A stretch of DNA of 64,000 bases from Epiperipatus broadwayi (taxonomy: Eukaryota > Onychophora > Udeonychophora > Euonychophora > Peripatidae): positions 7,698,572-7,762,571 of the forward strand of contig JAQFVV010006238.1 of the NCBI GenBank assembly GCA_028023455.1. Direction: 5' to 3'. The notes under the pieces are model-generated. The model did no database searches. It saw nothing but the letters and a program-made list of their open reading frames with translations, and was not told where the DNA came from. How positions within the stretch are numbered: position 1 is the stretch's first letter; each line of letters opens with the position of its first letter. The position numbers and the translations under genes are program-made. Positions 1 to 13,879 of the stretch are shown here, in pieces.

Positions 1-1310
1 ACAGAATGTAGTTGAAACGTTGTATGGAAGGAGAAAGAAAATTATAGTTTGGAATAAAACAAGTTTTAAAAAGAAAAGGAATGTTGAATTTATATATTTA
101 TTATCATGGAGCTATAATTTAAAAAGGAAAAGAAGTGAAAAGTTGTGTATATAATTATATTTATTTTAAAACGTGAACATAACTATCTATACAAATATTA
201 TGTTACTAGTTTTCTCTTCTTTTGAACATATAAGTTTATGGAAAAAAAATACATAAATTTTATTAAAAATATCTCAGTTGTTCTTTTCCCTTTTCACACT
301 TCTTACTTGTCACATACCAATCTTCTAATCTCTTTTCCTCCTTTTATATTTATCTGAGCACTAGTAAAACTATGGAACTTTTAAAGCTCTCATGTTATCC
401 ACCAGATTTACATTTTTTTTTTCCAAGATTGCAGATTCCTTTTTGCCTATGTTATATATTTTATTTAGCTTTATTTCACATTGTTAATACTGATGTTTAT
501 ATTATTTACAATGTATTCCTTAGTAATATTCACATGAAATACATGACAGATTGCACGATCTTTTTAAAAGTAATAAAAATGAAATTTTTTTCAACATAGT
601 TTGGATTTCACTGATCATGATTTATTTTCCTTTTTTTTTTCTTTACATATTGTTTTTTTTTATTGACAGTGCTAATAATTAAATATTTTAATCTCCCAGT
701 AATCCGCTATAATTTTTTCTTTATAAATATAATCCTAGTCAGAATTTTCCGTTTCCATTGAACCCTATCTATGGTTTATCATAAAATTTTTCTTATTCTT
801 AAAAATTAGGTTCATTGATGAGAATCTGTTTAATTTTTTTTTTCTACTCGCAAAATTTTTATTCGGAAAAACATTCATAACTTGCATCACATTTTTTAAT
901 ACACAATTTTTTTCATTTGGGTTCATTTTTAACTTAATTTCAATTATCTTGATAATCATATCTTTAGCTTTGTCACAACTGATTTTTCTATTATTCATGT
1001 ACCTATTTCTATTTAGTCTTTCATAAATATGATAACATTGAAAAAGCCTATGTATTTGATCTTGCTTAATCCTACAATTATATATTAACATATTACTTAT
1101 ACATTTTTTTTCTTTCCATTGGTTTATTATTTTCTTAATATAACTATTTTAAAATATACCATGGAATTTATTGATGGTCGTTTTTAGCCAGCAGAAATTT
1201 CTTTTGTTTTTAGTGGATCATCTTACTGAAAACTAGTTACTATAAAACTCAAAGTTCTTAAATTAATCATCCTTAATTACTTGTTCTTAAAAAATAATAA
1301 CAATAAGGTT
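1..1310. other. AT-rich DNA without a recognised gene
   Basis: Short open frames occur on both strands (for example 372-599 and 765-1091), but they are built of A/T-rich codons, match no family I know and have no splice or start context. I see no repeat family here. Probably ordinary non-coding DNA. Confidence 0.6.
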
Positions 1311-1769
1311 TAAAAAACTTGGTAGTGGTTGATTAGACATGCATGCTGCTTGGTGGTATTGCTTAGGTCAGGGGTCGGCAACCTATGGCACCCGTGCCAT
1401 ACTTGGCACACCAACGATTATTAATGGCACTTTGAAATAGTAAATATATATATATTAATTTCAGCATCTTTTTTTTTATTATTTTTACATTCAACATGGA
1501 ATTTACGATTAAATCATTATTTATCAGAAAATAATACACTTGACTTCATTTAAAAGATATTTTTGTTTGCAAGTGAAAAAAATTCTACATATTTACATTT
1601 TACTTCTGATAAAATTCAAAAATGAGATCGTAATCCAAATAAAAAGCTTATTATGTTATCAATTTTAGAAAGCTATTTTCGTAGTTTAATGGTAAATAAT
1701 CGACGCTCATTGATTGCGCTTCTTTCATAAAAAAGATTCTCATGGCATAGTGACTGAGAGATTCCCAAA

Positions 1770-3560
1770 ATGTCCCACAAAAGACAAAAACATAATATTC
1801 GCTCTTTTCAAGACTCTTGGACAAATGAATATGAATTTTTACAGCAAAAAGATTGTGCTGTGTGTATATTAAGCTGTGAAAATATTGTATGTCGTACCTC
1901 AAGTGTACAAAGACATTATCAAACTAAACGTGTTCATGTTTAAAAATTCAGATGAGCAAAGTGAAGCTATAAAAAGAGCTATTTCTGCCTTTAAGAAACA
2001 AACTAATTATTTAAGTCAAATAATTGGAACCCAAAATAAAGCCACCAAATGTAGTTATACAATTGCTCATTGTGTGGCTTTGAAAGTCAAACCTTTCACA
2101 GATGGACAGTTCATCAAAGAAACGTTTTTGAAAAATGCTAAAATCTTATTCGGTGATCTACCATATAATAAACAAATGATATTTGTCTCGAATTCAAGAA
2201 ATACCAGCTTCTGCAAGATCAATTCAAAAAAGAATAACTGATATGGCTGAAGATGTAACAACAAAAGAGAAAACCAGTTACAACAAGCTGTTGCATTCAG
2301 TGTTGCTGTTGGTGAAAGCACTGATGTAAATGATGTGGCGCACCTATCAATAGTTGCATGATATTGTGACAACTATCATATTTATGAAGGATTTTGTTGC
2401 TTGATTCCTCTTATGGGTACAACAAAGGGACGATGATGATATTTTCACTGCATTTTTCACTTATTTTGAAAATCAGAAAAATCAACATAAATAAAATATT
2501 TAGTGTTACTACTGATGCCAGTCATGCAGTGGTCGGGAAAAAAAAGGGATTTGTTAAACTTCTTGAAAATCATATTAAACATCGAATATTGAGTTTCCAC
2601 TGCATTATACACCAGGAAAATTTAGTTGCAAAAATTTCATCACAATGCTTGAATTCTGTAATGGACACTCTCATTAAAATAATTAATTTCATAGTTTCTC
2701 ATTCTTCATTAACACATAGGCAATTTAAATCCCTTTTGCCAAAAATGAATAGTACATATATAGACCTCCCTCTATACAGCAGTGTTTGTTGGATTAGTTA
2801 AGGTAATGTCTTGAACAGGTTTGTATCATGTCTGAAAGAAATCAAGATGTTTCTTGTATCCGGAAATAAATGAAGGCTGTTTATGCAAATTGATGCTTCT
2901 GACGATATAATTAAACACTTGAACTTGCATTTGCAAGGGAAGGATCAAATAGTAATAGAACTTTTTGAATATTGGAAAGGATTTGCATCAAAATTAGATA
3001 TATTTTGGTTTGATATTATCACTAACACCCACAAGTACTTTTCAAATGTAAAGGCCCATGCAAATCAATTTAACATTAATAAAGATGAACTTCAAAAACA
3101 CATTGAAGCTCTCAGAGAAGAATATTCCAAATGATATGAAGACTTCCAAATACACACAGCCATATTTTCTTTCCTCATCATGCCTGACTTAATTGATTTA
3201 AAGATGACTTCATTTGATTTATCTGTTTTTGAATGGATGGATATTGATAGTTTTGAAATGGAATTAATCAAATTGATGTCATTAGAATTGTGGAAAACTA
3301 AATTTGTAGAACTGCAGAAAACTCTTGAAGGAAACTGTCTAGATAAGTTGGCTGTCCTTCTCAATTGTTAGGTATCATTATCTAAAAAAATTAATTCTTT
3401 GGAAAAAAAACCAGCTTGTGCTCTGCTTTCAGAATTTGGTTTAACTTATTTATGTGAACAAATTTTCTCACATATGAAAAATATTTTGAGTTCACAAAAA
3501 AGTTGCCTAATACCTGAGCATTCAGAAGCATGTGTGAAGCTAAAAGTGACCAATTAAATA
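1770..3560 (+). pseudogene. Broken hAT transposase (BED finger, RNaseH-like fold, hATC)
   Basis: An ATG at 1770 opens a 57-codon stretch that reads as a BED zinc finger: aromatic-rich start (SFQDSWTNEYEF), then a CAVC pair and a distal H in SVQRHYQTKR, where the expected second histidine appears to be arginine. The frame stops at 1941. Homology continues in another frame (1930-2190; KPFTDGQFIKETFL), then shifts again. At 2550-2800 the hAT hallmark LSFHCIIHQENLVAKI is visible, followed by an alpha-helical stretch (2883-3134: LNLHLQGKDQIVIELF) and, at about 3400-3560, the C-terminal dimerisation motif FGLTYLCEQIFSHMKN. At least five frameshifts or stops separate these pieces, so no functional protein is possible. 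The order of parts matches GTF2IRD2/ZBED5-like hAT transposases. Confidence 0.85.
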
Positions 3561-4291
3561 CCTGACATTGAGCAAAGAGGTACAAGGGCAATGTTCACAT
3601 TAATTTATTTTAATAATAAAAAATGACTTATCATATTAGAATTCATGATATTTTTTTCTTATTTAAATTATATATTTTGTAGAGGTAAAAAGTTGTAATT
3701 TATAATTTGTAATACAATTTTGAATAAGCATGTTAAAAATTACAAATTTAAAAAAGGTACTTTTCACATGATGCTAAGTATTTTAAAATACTGAATGACC
3801 AATAATATAAAATCCAGTTATAATGGACTTCAAAAGTATATTGTAACGAGCACAGACGTTCGTTACATTGTTGTTTTTTTTATTTTTATTTATTAAACAT
3901 GAAAGTAAATTAAAAAGTTTGCATTTAAAAATTTTCTTTAAGAATTAAAAATTGAAATTAAATATCAACTTAAACTCTTATATATTAAATCGCACAGATA
4001 ATGAAAAATTATTAAAATAAAAATTTATTAAAGAAAAAGTATTTTAAAACTAAATTTTAAAAAGATTTGGAGATAAAATTATATCTTTAAATTTATCTTT
4101 AAACATATTTTTGATTTGGAAAACAGGTTAATTAATCAGAAATGGAAATGATTGTTAATTAGTTAAATGTAAACCAGCCTTGGCATTTAAATGTAAAAAC
4201 ACCGGTCAGATAAGAAAACAATAGAAACTTTCAGCAAATGAAATAAATCCATTTGGAAATCGGACCTCAACGAAAATGATCATCTCATTGA

Positions 4292-4332
4292 TGACGTAAT
4301 GTTAAGTCAATCCTTCGAATACGTATAAAAGG
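4292..4332 (+). promoter_or_regulatory. CRE-like site and TATA box of LTR-like element
   Basis: TGACGTAA (4292-4299) is followed 24 bp later by TATAAAAGG (4324-4332). Both the two motifs and their spacing are kept in the unlinked copies at 52 and 55 kb although surrounding bases have drifted. This suggests a Pol II core promoter, as expected within an LTR; no transcript evidence is available. Confidence 0.5.
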
Positions 4333-4429
4333 AAAAATTTTGGAAATTATAAATTAGTGCATAGTTATTGATGATTATTACGATGTAACAGCTAGGTGTT
4401 AGTGCTGAGGGGATTAAAAAAGCCGCAAA

Positions 4430-5370
<941 letters not shown>

Positions 5371-5569
5371 CGCCAACTATAATATTATATATAACTTTGA
5401 AGCCCATTATGAATTTTGATAATATACTATAATAAGGTTGGTAAAACCATGTCGGCACGTGGAATAACATTGTAACATAGATTTGGCACCACACTACCAA
5501 AAGGTTGCTGACCCCTGGTTTAGGTACTAAAACACATAAAAATGCTGTTTATGTGGCCCAACTTTTCAT

Positions 5570-6190
5570 TGCCAAACAACATTATTTTCTAAAATGGAAT
5601 AATTACATTTTTAAATTACATTATACATTTCATTGCATGTTGACATTTTTCAAACTACTTGTAAACAATTTATAACCCAACATTATTTTCTAAAATGGAA
5701 TACTTACAGTTTTAAATTACATTATAAATGTCAGCACATAGTGCTGGAATGTGTGGGACTGGGGACCAATGTTTTTGACAATACAAAGGATCATCCAAAA
5801 TATGCACTACTTTGATCAAACAAACATTACGATTTTCCAAAACAACGTTGCAATTTTAGTTGTCTCATAACTGCTCTTTATCTGCAAAAAAAGGCACTAT
5901 TATAAACATTACAGGCCAACATTCTGCAAAATATTTGTAAACAATTTACAAATCAACATTATTTTATAAAATGCAAGAATGAAATTTTTCTGAAGTTGAA
6001 TACATTACATTTTAAAATTACATTATAAATGTCAGCACTTGCAATGTGCAGGACCAGGGACCAATGTTTTTGATGATACAAAGGATTGTAGATGCCATAC
6101 TGTGATCAAACCAAGCTTCTGATTTCCAAAACAACATGCAACCATAGCCAGTTAATTTGTTTCATAAATGTTCTTGCAAAAATGTGCCTT
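5570..6190 (+). repeat. Imperfect tandem duplication, about 290-bp period
   Basis: Two neighbouring copies share AACATTATTTTCTAAAATGGA-like, ACATTATAAATGTCAGCAC and GGGACCAATGTTTTTGA blocks (about 5675-5830 and 5955-6110), with a further partial copy at 5575-5640. They lie in the core of the palindromic element. No coding sense was recognised. Confidence 0.7.
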
Positions 6191-6628
6191 TTCATATGAA
6201 TTCTGTGAAATTGTGCTTGTCACTACACTTTTGCAATTTTTTTCATATTCCAAGATATGTAGGGAAGCATGGTGATGGGCTTACAATTATTACTGTGTAA
6301 TACTATGTCAGGTAGGGTGTAAGATTATTAGTTTGAATGCAGATTACATGAGTTATGCTCAGTTGAATTCCATACACCCTCACATGATATGGTAGCGATC
6401 TGTGAAATGTGCACATTTGCATAGTGTCATGAAGCACATCAGTGGCCTGTAATATTTGTGTGCAATTCAATATAGATCCACAATGGCTAATATCAATATC
6501 ACTGTTCCAAAGGCCATAAACTTCAGGCTGCATAAATGGCATTTTTATGTGTTTTAGTGCATAATCAATGCCATCAAGTGGTGTGCATGTCTAATCAACC
6601 AGTATCAAAAACTTCCAAGTTTTTTTTC

Positions 6629-7474
6629 AACAAAACAAAACTTAGTTACTTAGTTTATATTTTTCCGATCTGTAACTGATTTCTTTTCCTTCAAAAAAAA
6701 ACTTTTTCAACAAAATATCATCTGATTGCTCATGTATTTTAAATTGTGCATTCTCATTGGCTAATCTTATTTGATTCTGAATATTTAATGACTTGCTTTT
6801 AGCTGAACTATTTTTGAAAACAAATATTATCCTTTTGAAAAATATTTATTAGTAATAAAAAAAATGATACTTTTTAAAAATTAAACAAAATACAATTTAA
6901 ATAATTTGCATTATATTTTATTTAGACAGATTACATTTGAAATTAATCCTATGAACTTTTAATCACAAAATTCAGAAAATGAAGGTTAATTATTTATGTT
7001 AGAAATTAACTTAAGATTTTTCCAGAAACAGTTATTGGTAAATAATCCCAAATGCACACAGACATAATTATTCATATATATAACACACATTTCCATTTAT
7101 CAAATTAGGCTTGAATTCCCTTATCATTTTAATTACTATCAAATGATTCTTTATAATGAAATATTATTAACTTATAGTTTTTTATTTTATCATTTAGATA
7201 CCTTTAAAATAAATATCTTAACAAAATCTAACTTTTATACTAGTTTATATTATTTGAGTCCAAGTTCAAATCCTAGAGTAATTGAAATACTGTTATTTTT
7301 CACAATTTAATAAGTGAATTTTTTTTTTAATTTTGTTTTATAAAATTTAAAATTATATATAATAGTTTATTCCCAATTTATTTTTAAGATGGAGTGTACC
7401 AATAAAAAGAGCAATATATATATATATATTGAATTAAATGTTTATATGGATTTTATTATATGGAAATGAGGAAA
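6629..7474. other. AT-rich DNA, nothing recognised
   Basis: Very A/T-rich sequence with a short TA run near 7411-7430. I see no coding region, RNA gene or named repeat. Confidence 0.6.
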
Positions 7475-7925
7475 TAATATCCATTAAATAGAGAAATACT
7501 TCCTTTTGATGTTACTAAAAAGGTATCAATTATTACAAATTGAACAATTCCTGATGCAAAGGAAGTTTTTTTCATAATAACGCTTTTGTTGGGGATCTCA
7601 AAGCAAAAAAAGGGTCCTCTTTTACTTTTAAATCCATATAAACATTTAATTCAACATATTCAACATTCTGAAGAAGTTAAAAATATGTTTGCAGAATCTC
7701 AAGAAAGATATTATTATTTCTCATTCTCACACCTAAATAGCAATCCATATAAGAACTTGGGTTTAAAAGTAAAAGAGACCCTTTTTGCTTTGAGACCATC
7801 CCCTCAAAGAAAATACTATTACAGGTTTATGAGAAAACTTGTTTGTCTCAGGAATTGTTTAATTAGTAGTAACTGATACTTCCTTAGTAACATCAAAAGT
7901 TAAATGTTTCTCTATTTAATGGATA
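7475..7925. repeat. Palindromic MITE-like element
   Basis: The left arm (about 7475-7640) and right arm (about 7750-7925) are imperfect inverted copies. They share ATTAAATAGAGAAA, CTTTTGATGTTACTAA, AACAATTCCTGA, TCTCAAAGCAAAAA and CTCTTTTACTTTTAAA in mirrored order. The loop of roughly 110 bp has no recognisable content. The open frame 7586-7876 runs through both arms and is a by-product of the inverted repeat, not a gene. TA microsatellite flanks the right end. Confidence 0.8.
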
Positions 7926-7934
7926 TTATTTCCA

Positions 7935-7935
<1 letters not shown>

Positions 7936-7979
<44 letters not shown>

Positions 7980-7981
7980 TT

Positions 7982-8022
<41 letters not shown>
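7936..8022. repeat. (TA)n microsatellite with one interruption
   Basis: Two alternating TA tracts are separated by a short AAATTTGGA segment near 7976-7984. It abuts the palindromic element on its left. Confidence 0.95.
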
Positions 8023-8025
<3 letters not shown>

Positions 8026-9542
8026 TTAAGAACCCATAGGTGACTCTACACACCCACATATGAATGTTAGATCACCTTTAGATCATCTGGATTATCTCAT
8101 GAGCCATCCCTAAGTAAATCATTTAAAGATCATCCATATAAGAAAACTTATTGTGCTTAATAAATTCCTAGTAGTGTTACAGCCAATTTATCCCCATATT
8201 AGTATCTAGCTTATGATTCTCATAAGAGATTAGCTTTTCTGTTTTTTTTTTTAACAGTGCTCTTGGACCTTTTTCAATCAAATGCACCTTTCCTCTAACA
8301 GCCACTTCTTATTTTTTATTATATGATTGAGTTGCCAGTATAAATTGAAAAACAAGCTAATGGCAGCAAAGTATAAGAAAGGTAATGAGATGTCTTACTC
8401 ATGTGGTATTTTAATTATTGTGTACTTATTCTGGCCAAAAAATAAAATGGCCTAAAATTACAGAAAGAAACTAGTTTACGAATATATAAAGAAAGTGAGC
8501 TGTTTTATGTTCTATATAATTATGCAGGAAAATAAGCTTGGATTGTTAAAAAATAATATATTTTTCAATTTATACTGATAGCTTGGTAGCATAACAAAAA
8601 GGTAGCAAAATGGCTGCCAAAAGAAGGATGCGTAGACCCCAAAAAATATCCTAGTGTACCCTACAAAATATTTAAAATATATATTCACTGATGAAAATCA
8701 TAAATTAGAAACTAGTCTGGGGATATTTGGACATGATAGTCCAGAATAAAGATTTATTAAGCATTATTGTCTGGTATCTATTGATTATTAAATCTTACAC
8801 TAAATGGGTATAAACATAACATGAATAAAAGAAGTTGATTATAAATACAAATGTGAAAGTGAAGGTCCTATGATCTTTTGTTGGTGATGTGATTAGCAAT
8901 TTTTATTTCCTTTTTCAGAGAGAAACAGTTGAATATTATTTTTTTTCTACATTTATCTTTAGCTCTACTTATTTGCTTTGATTTGGTAATTCTTGTAACA
9001 TTTTCTCAGACATGTCTTATATCTCACATTGACTTCAAATAATGGAATAGTTTAGATTCCATCTTATCTTGATTGGTCTGAGAATCATCAACTATTGGCC
9101 CATTCTTACTATTGGACCTCTATTATCTATTTCTATATCCATTGGTCAATGGTGATGAAAGCTCAATCTTTTAATTAAAAAAATTAAGATAACATGGAAT
9201 CAGGACTAGTCCATTATCTGCAAAATCTAGTTGAATTAAATAACCTGCATGTATTTTTATTCCCTTAGCTTTTCATTTTACCACAAAATTCTTATTAAAA
9301 ACTTATGTAAAAAGTTTTGGGGCATAGAATTCCCCTATCATATGTCCAGTAGTTTTCATTGGTATTTTATTATATAAACTATCAGTGACTATAAATTTGT
9401 GTTTAGTATTAAAATATAAATAGCTGTGTTCATTTTCAACATATATTTTTTTTTAAAAAAAAATAAATACAGATGTATATATATATATATGATAAACAAA
9501 ACAAGTTATAAATTTCATAACTTGCTCATAGATTGCATTTTA
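8023..9542. other. Non-coding DNA with one family A remnant
   Basis: Apart from the family A half-copy at about 8687-8815 and a short TA run at 9474-9490, I see no coding region or repeat here. Confidence 0.55.
8687..8815 (+). repeat. Family A fold-back element, degraded half copy
   Basis: It contains AGAAACTAGTCTGGGGATAT, identical over 20 bases to the copy at 16190, followed by decayed versions of the later blocks (TTTATTAAGCATTATTGTCTGG, TTGATTATTAAATCTTACACT). It is more diverged than most other family A copies in the window. Confidence 0.7.
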
Positions 9543-9882
9543 TGATCACTAGATAGAGCTTTACCAATAGTCCACTAAAAAGCTTTGTTTACATAAATGC
9601 TGAGAGAGATAGAATTCAATATCTCTTTCATTGTCTCCAACCTTTAAAGTGTGGTTTCGAGCTAGTTGGCTCATGTCAGTAATGGGTAGGAAGACTAAAC
9701 CATGGTTTTGAGCTAGTTAGTAAAGGTCTTCCGACCCTTTATTTGACATGAGCTAAATAGCTCAAAACCATGGTTTAAAGGTTGGAGACAATGAAAGAGA
9801 TATTGAATTCTATCTCTCTCAGCATATATGTAAACAAAGCTTGTTGTGGGATATTGGTAATGCTCCATCTAATGGTCATATA
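9543..9882. repeat. Long near-perfect palindrome (MITE-like)
   Basis: The arms are about 9543-9705 and 9725-9882. Mirrored blocks include GAGAGAGATAGAATTCAATA, TCTCTTTCATTGTCTCCAACC, GTTTACAT and the outer GATCACTAGATAGAGC / its inverted near-match at the right end. The inner part also carries AAACCATGGTTTTGAGCTA in inverted pairs. The whole 340-bp unit could fold into one long hairpin. No coding capacity. The family is not recognised and I saw no second copy in this window. Confidence 0.85.
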
Positions 9883-10779
9883 TATATATACACACATGTA
9901 TTCAATGTAGGTGGTGTATGCATGAACTGAGGTTTTTTTTAAAAAAAATATGATCATTTCAATTCTATACAAAAATTGTATAAAGAAACATAAACAGATA
10001 AAATTTAATATATTAAAAAATATATATGATTAGTAGATAATATTAAATTATACTCCAAAAATACAGCCTTTTGAGGGTGTCTAAATTTTTAGTAAAAAAA
10101 GATTTAATGTTGAAGGTAAGAATTAAAATAACATAATATAGTACTCATTGCATAATGAAGTAAACAAAATATGTTTTTTTTTCATAAAATATTAAAGTAA
10201 TCTTTTAAAAAAAATCCAGGGTTATTTTAAGTTGATGCTAAATATATTAAATGTTCTAAATAAAAAAATCATTCATGATAGCAATTGAATAAACAGTGTG
10301 CTAATGTGTCTATTGCAAGTTTAAATTGAATGGCACTGACAAAATAATAATACTTCTATATTTTAGATTCTGCTCCTAGATGTCAGGAGACATCAGTGAA
10401 TAATGCAAAAGTCAATTTGCAAATGCTATGTTGAACAAAATGGTGACATTTATTCATATTATTCTATAAAGTAAGAAATATTATTTCTTAAGTCATTTCT
10501 ATTGTTTCAAAATTATTTTTATTATCAAATTACTTCCAATTTAAAATTCCTTTGAATGTAAGATGCAGTAGGATATTTTAAGCCTGAAAAATTGGGGGAA
10601 AAAATAAATGAAATAAACTTATCTAATTCATTGCAAATATTTTTCAGATATACAGTACTTTCACTTTCTACATCTTCAGTTTTATAACTTGAATTCTCAT
10701 CTTCACTATTCCACCAGGGTAAATCATCTTCAGGTCCTTTAGATTGCAGCCAAATGTTATAATTTCTTTGTCAATTTGC
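9883..10779. other. AT-rich DNA, nothing recognised
   Basis: No coding region or repeat family recognised. Short frames such as 9775-9972 on the minus strand overlap the palindrome and the adjoining TA run and are not gene-like. Confidence 0.55.
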
Positions 10780-12010
10780 TTTCATGTAAAAGTTTATTTT
10801 TCTATTAAAATCTGATTCATTCTTTTAAAATAATATATATTTTTATAAATATTTTCTGAAAAAAATAAATGTATAAAAAATATTCTAAAACACATTTATA
10901 TGTTAAAAATTAAAATGAAAATATCAGACTTTCAAAATTTTTACAGATGCTCTTTTATGTAGAGAATAAGAAACAACCAATCAGTGCCTTGGAAAGCAGA
11001 TTTTTATCTCATTATTTTATTGATTGGTTAGTTGTAAAAAAATTCTAAAGTTTATTTGTTAAAATTTTCTTCATAAAATAACAGAATGGGCAAAATAATG
11101 TTAAAAGATTTAAAAATATATATTTCAATTTAAAAATCAAAATGAAAATATGGAACATTCAAAATTTGGACAGGCACATTTTTGTTTAGATTGCAAGAAA
11201 TAACCAAACAGCATCTTGGAAGACAGACTCTTATCTCATTGTTATATTGATTTGTTACATGTAAAAAATTCTATAAAATATTCAGTAAATTTTTCTCAAT
11301 ATAATAACTGTAAAATTTGTAAAATAACATTAAAAGTAGTGGTTTGAGAGAGAGAGAGAGTTAACCTCTTTTTTGGTGGTTATTTTATTGGCTGAGTGAG
11401 GTAAAAGTTTAAACTTTTAATTGATCAATTCACAAACTCAAGTGTCAATTCACAAACTCAAGAGTCAAAATATATTCATCTTTTAATTTTATATTCACTT
11501 TAGTTTCATTTGTAAAAAGTATATTAATAATTTGTCAGGTTATGAAAGTGAATGAAAGTTTTTTCAAAAATAAATTTTTATTTATAATTATAAAAATATT
11601 CGATAGCGGCAAATCTAAAAGGAACATTACTCACCAACCCAAAAGTTTTGCTGACGTCAGTGATTTCTTTCCCAATTTTACATTGCGGATAAGTAAATAG
11701 TTTTTGCTAAAGTCTTAACTATTTTTCTAAAATAATTTTATTTTTAGCATATTTTATCAAAATAATTTATAATTTGTCAAAAAATACTTTTAAAATGGTC
11801 TAAAACATTCGTTTATCATTTTTGAAATGAAACAAAAGAAATCATAGCAGTAAAAGTTATTGACAACCATTTTCTTTGTTGCCAAAATTTAACAGCCAAT
11901 AAGATTCAAGAAAGGACAGCCTTTTTCTTTTGTTAGACCTTCAACATCAGTTTTATTGATTTTTTACTTGTAAAATAATTCAAGAGAGGACAGCATCTTG
12001 CAGAACCTTT
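10780..12010 (+). repeat. Diverged tandem repeat, period about 235 bp
   Basis: Two units, about 10900-11110 and 11130-11345, share in order: AAAATGAAAATAT, TTCAAAATTT, AGAAACAACCAA / AGAAATAACCAA, GCAGATTTTTATCTCATT / GCAGACTCTTATCTCATT and AACATTAAAAG-like ends. A more distant unit can be traced at 11840-12010 (GACAGCATCTTGCAGAACC, TTTTATTGATT). A short (GA)n run lies at about 11346-11360. Non-coding. Confidence 0.65.
11652..11659. promoter_or_regulatory. Perfect CRE palindrome TGACGTCA
   Basis: The full cAMP-response element consensus occurs in a small patch with several CpGs (11600-11690), unusual for this CpG-poor window. CREB/ATF family proteins bind this sequence in animals. No TATA box or exon was recognised next to it, so function is only a possibility. 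Confidence 0.3.
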
Positions 12011-13879
12011 TTTAACCTTTAAAAATAATGCAAAATGTTAATGGTAGTATTAAAAATACCCAATTTAGAATGACTGGAAGCCGATGTCAAACCATCACAT
12101 TTTTAGCCTTGACTAGCTAAAAATAGGTTAAAGCAATTACAAAATTAATCCAAAAATATTGATTGAAAAAAGATTTAACATGTTATTCACACAGGTAATG
12201 ATAATAGTACTATATCCATGTATTGTAAAGCAAAAATCCACTGAAGTAAGATATTAAAAAAAATTGTTTCAAATTTAAAACACACCCACTTTTAAGGGTT
12301 CAAAATTTGGAAAAAAGGATGTCTTACATTTGAAGTAATATGGTATTATAAAATTTATTTTAAATTGCTAAATATAAAATATATTTCATTTTAGATTAAA
12401 CTTACATTAATGGAAAAGCAAAAAAAAATACATTCTCAAGTCCAAATGTCTTAAATTTTGGAAAGGGAGCTCAATTTAGTTATTTTATTTTTGATGTAAT
12501 ATCCATGAAAAAGTTGAATGATTATTATAATATAATAAAAATAATAATAATCTGTAAAACTTGTAATATAGTATAGACAACATAGGTATTCTACTGCAGA
12601 CTTAATTAGAGATGTAAGATTTGGAACAAAAATTATATTTTTAAATTTTATATATATGCTTATAAATTTGTATTGTGTAAAAGTGATTTGCTTAAAATTA
12701 AACAAATTTATTGCTAAATAAAATATTTATAATATCTAAAAAGAATGAAAATTAGTTTAACTCACATTGAAATACATTAACAAATTGTTACATGGAATAA
12801 ATGGCACATCTATAAAAAAGGTAAAAAAATACTTTGAACCCGTTTTTTGCTTTAATTCTTCAGATCTAATGAATTTATGGAAAAATTAAACCATTAAATT
12901 TGAAATTAGCAATTACTGATAGCAAAACCTAATCAGAATGCCTTCTAAATGAAACAGCTAATTGCACAATTTGCTGTCTTACTGTCCAAAATATATAAGA
13001 AAAATTACTAATTTAATATAAGATTGCTATCCTTCTTGGCATTATCTATCAGCAGCCAGAAAGATGAAAGCATTACTCAAATACGTCACTACTGCAATTA
13101 AATTCTGACATTCTAGATTTTGTATGTCTGATACATTTCTCATAAATGTAAAAAAATAAGCTTTTTATATGTTTAGCACATAATAAGAGATTTAAAAACT
13201 ATCTTATGGCAGTGTTGAGAAAATCTTACACAGAAAAATTAATACTTAGATAAATCAAGTTTAATTACCCTCAACATGATAATATTTTTTTTTAAAAAGT
13301 GATAAATGTTGATGAAATTGAATAATTATGAGAGAGGTAGTCAGAGTTGCTGTGCTGGAGGGTAGCTAGTGTGATGGATTTGAAATAGATGCTGGACTAA
13401 TAAAAAGAAAACAAAGTAAAATTAGTAAATATTTTATTTTGGCTTATTTGAATGATGGGTATTAAAATTAAAGATTCTTGAATCAATTTTTAGTTGGGTA
13501 AAATAAAACTAATAAATATTTTGGCTTAGAATATGAAGTTGCTCAACTTTTTATTGGCACATGAAATCACAACTTCCCAAGCATGTGACCAAACAATCAT
13601 TTTAATGTTTAATACCTTAAAATATTACATTAGCTAAATTGAACATTCACCTCCTCTGAAACATCTACATAATGTAAAACCCTGTATTTCACCCATCTAG
13701 ACTATGGTCATCAAATTATTCTTTCAACATTCAAATATCTTTTTCTTCCTTCTATATAATTTCAATTAAAGATGTTTTCAGACATATTTTCCATTCTCAG
13801 TCTTCACCATGCATCAAGGATATAATGAATTCATGGAACACCATTAGAAAAAGAAAAGCAAGTTATTTACATATTAAAG
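12011..13879. other. AT-rich DNA, nothing recognised
   Basis: No coding region, RNA gene or clear repeat was found. The minus-strand frame 12451-12705 is an A/T-driven frame rich in Ile and Tyr without family resemblance. Confidence 0.55.
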
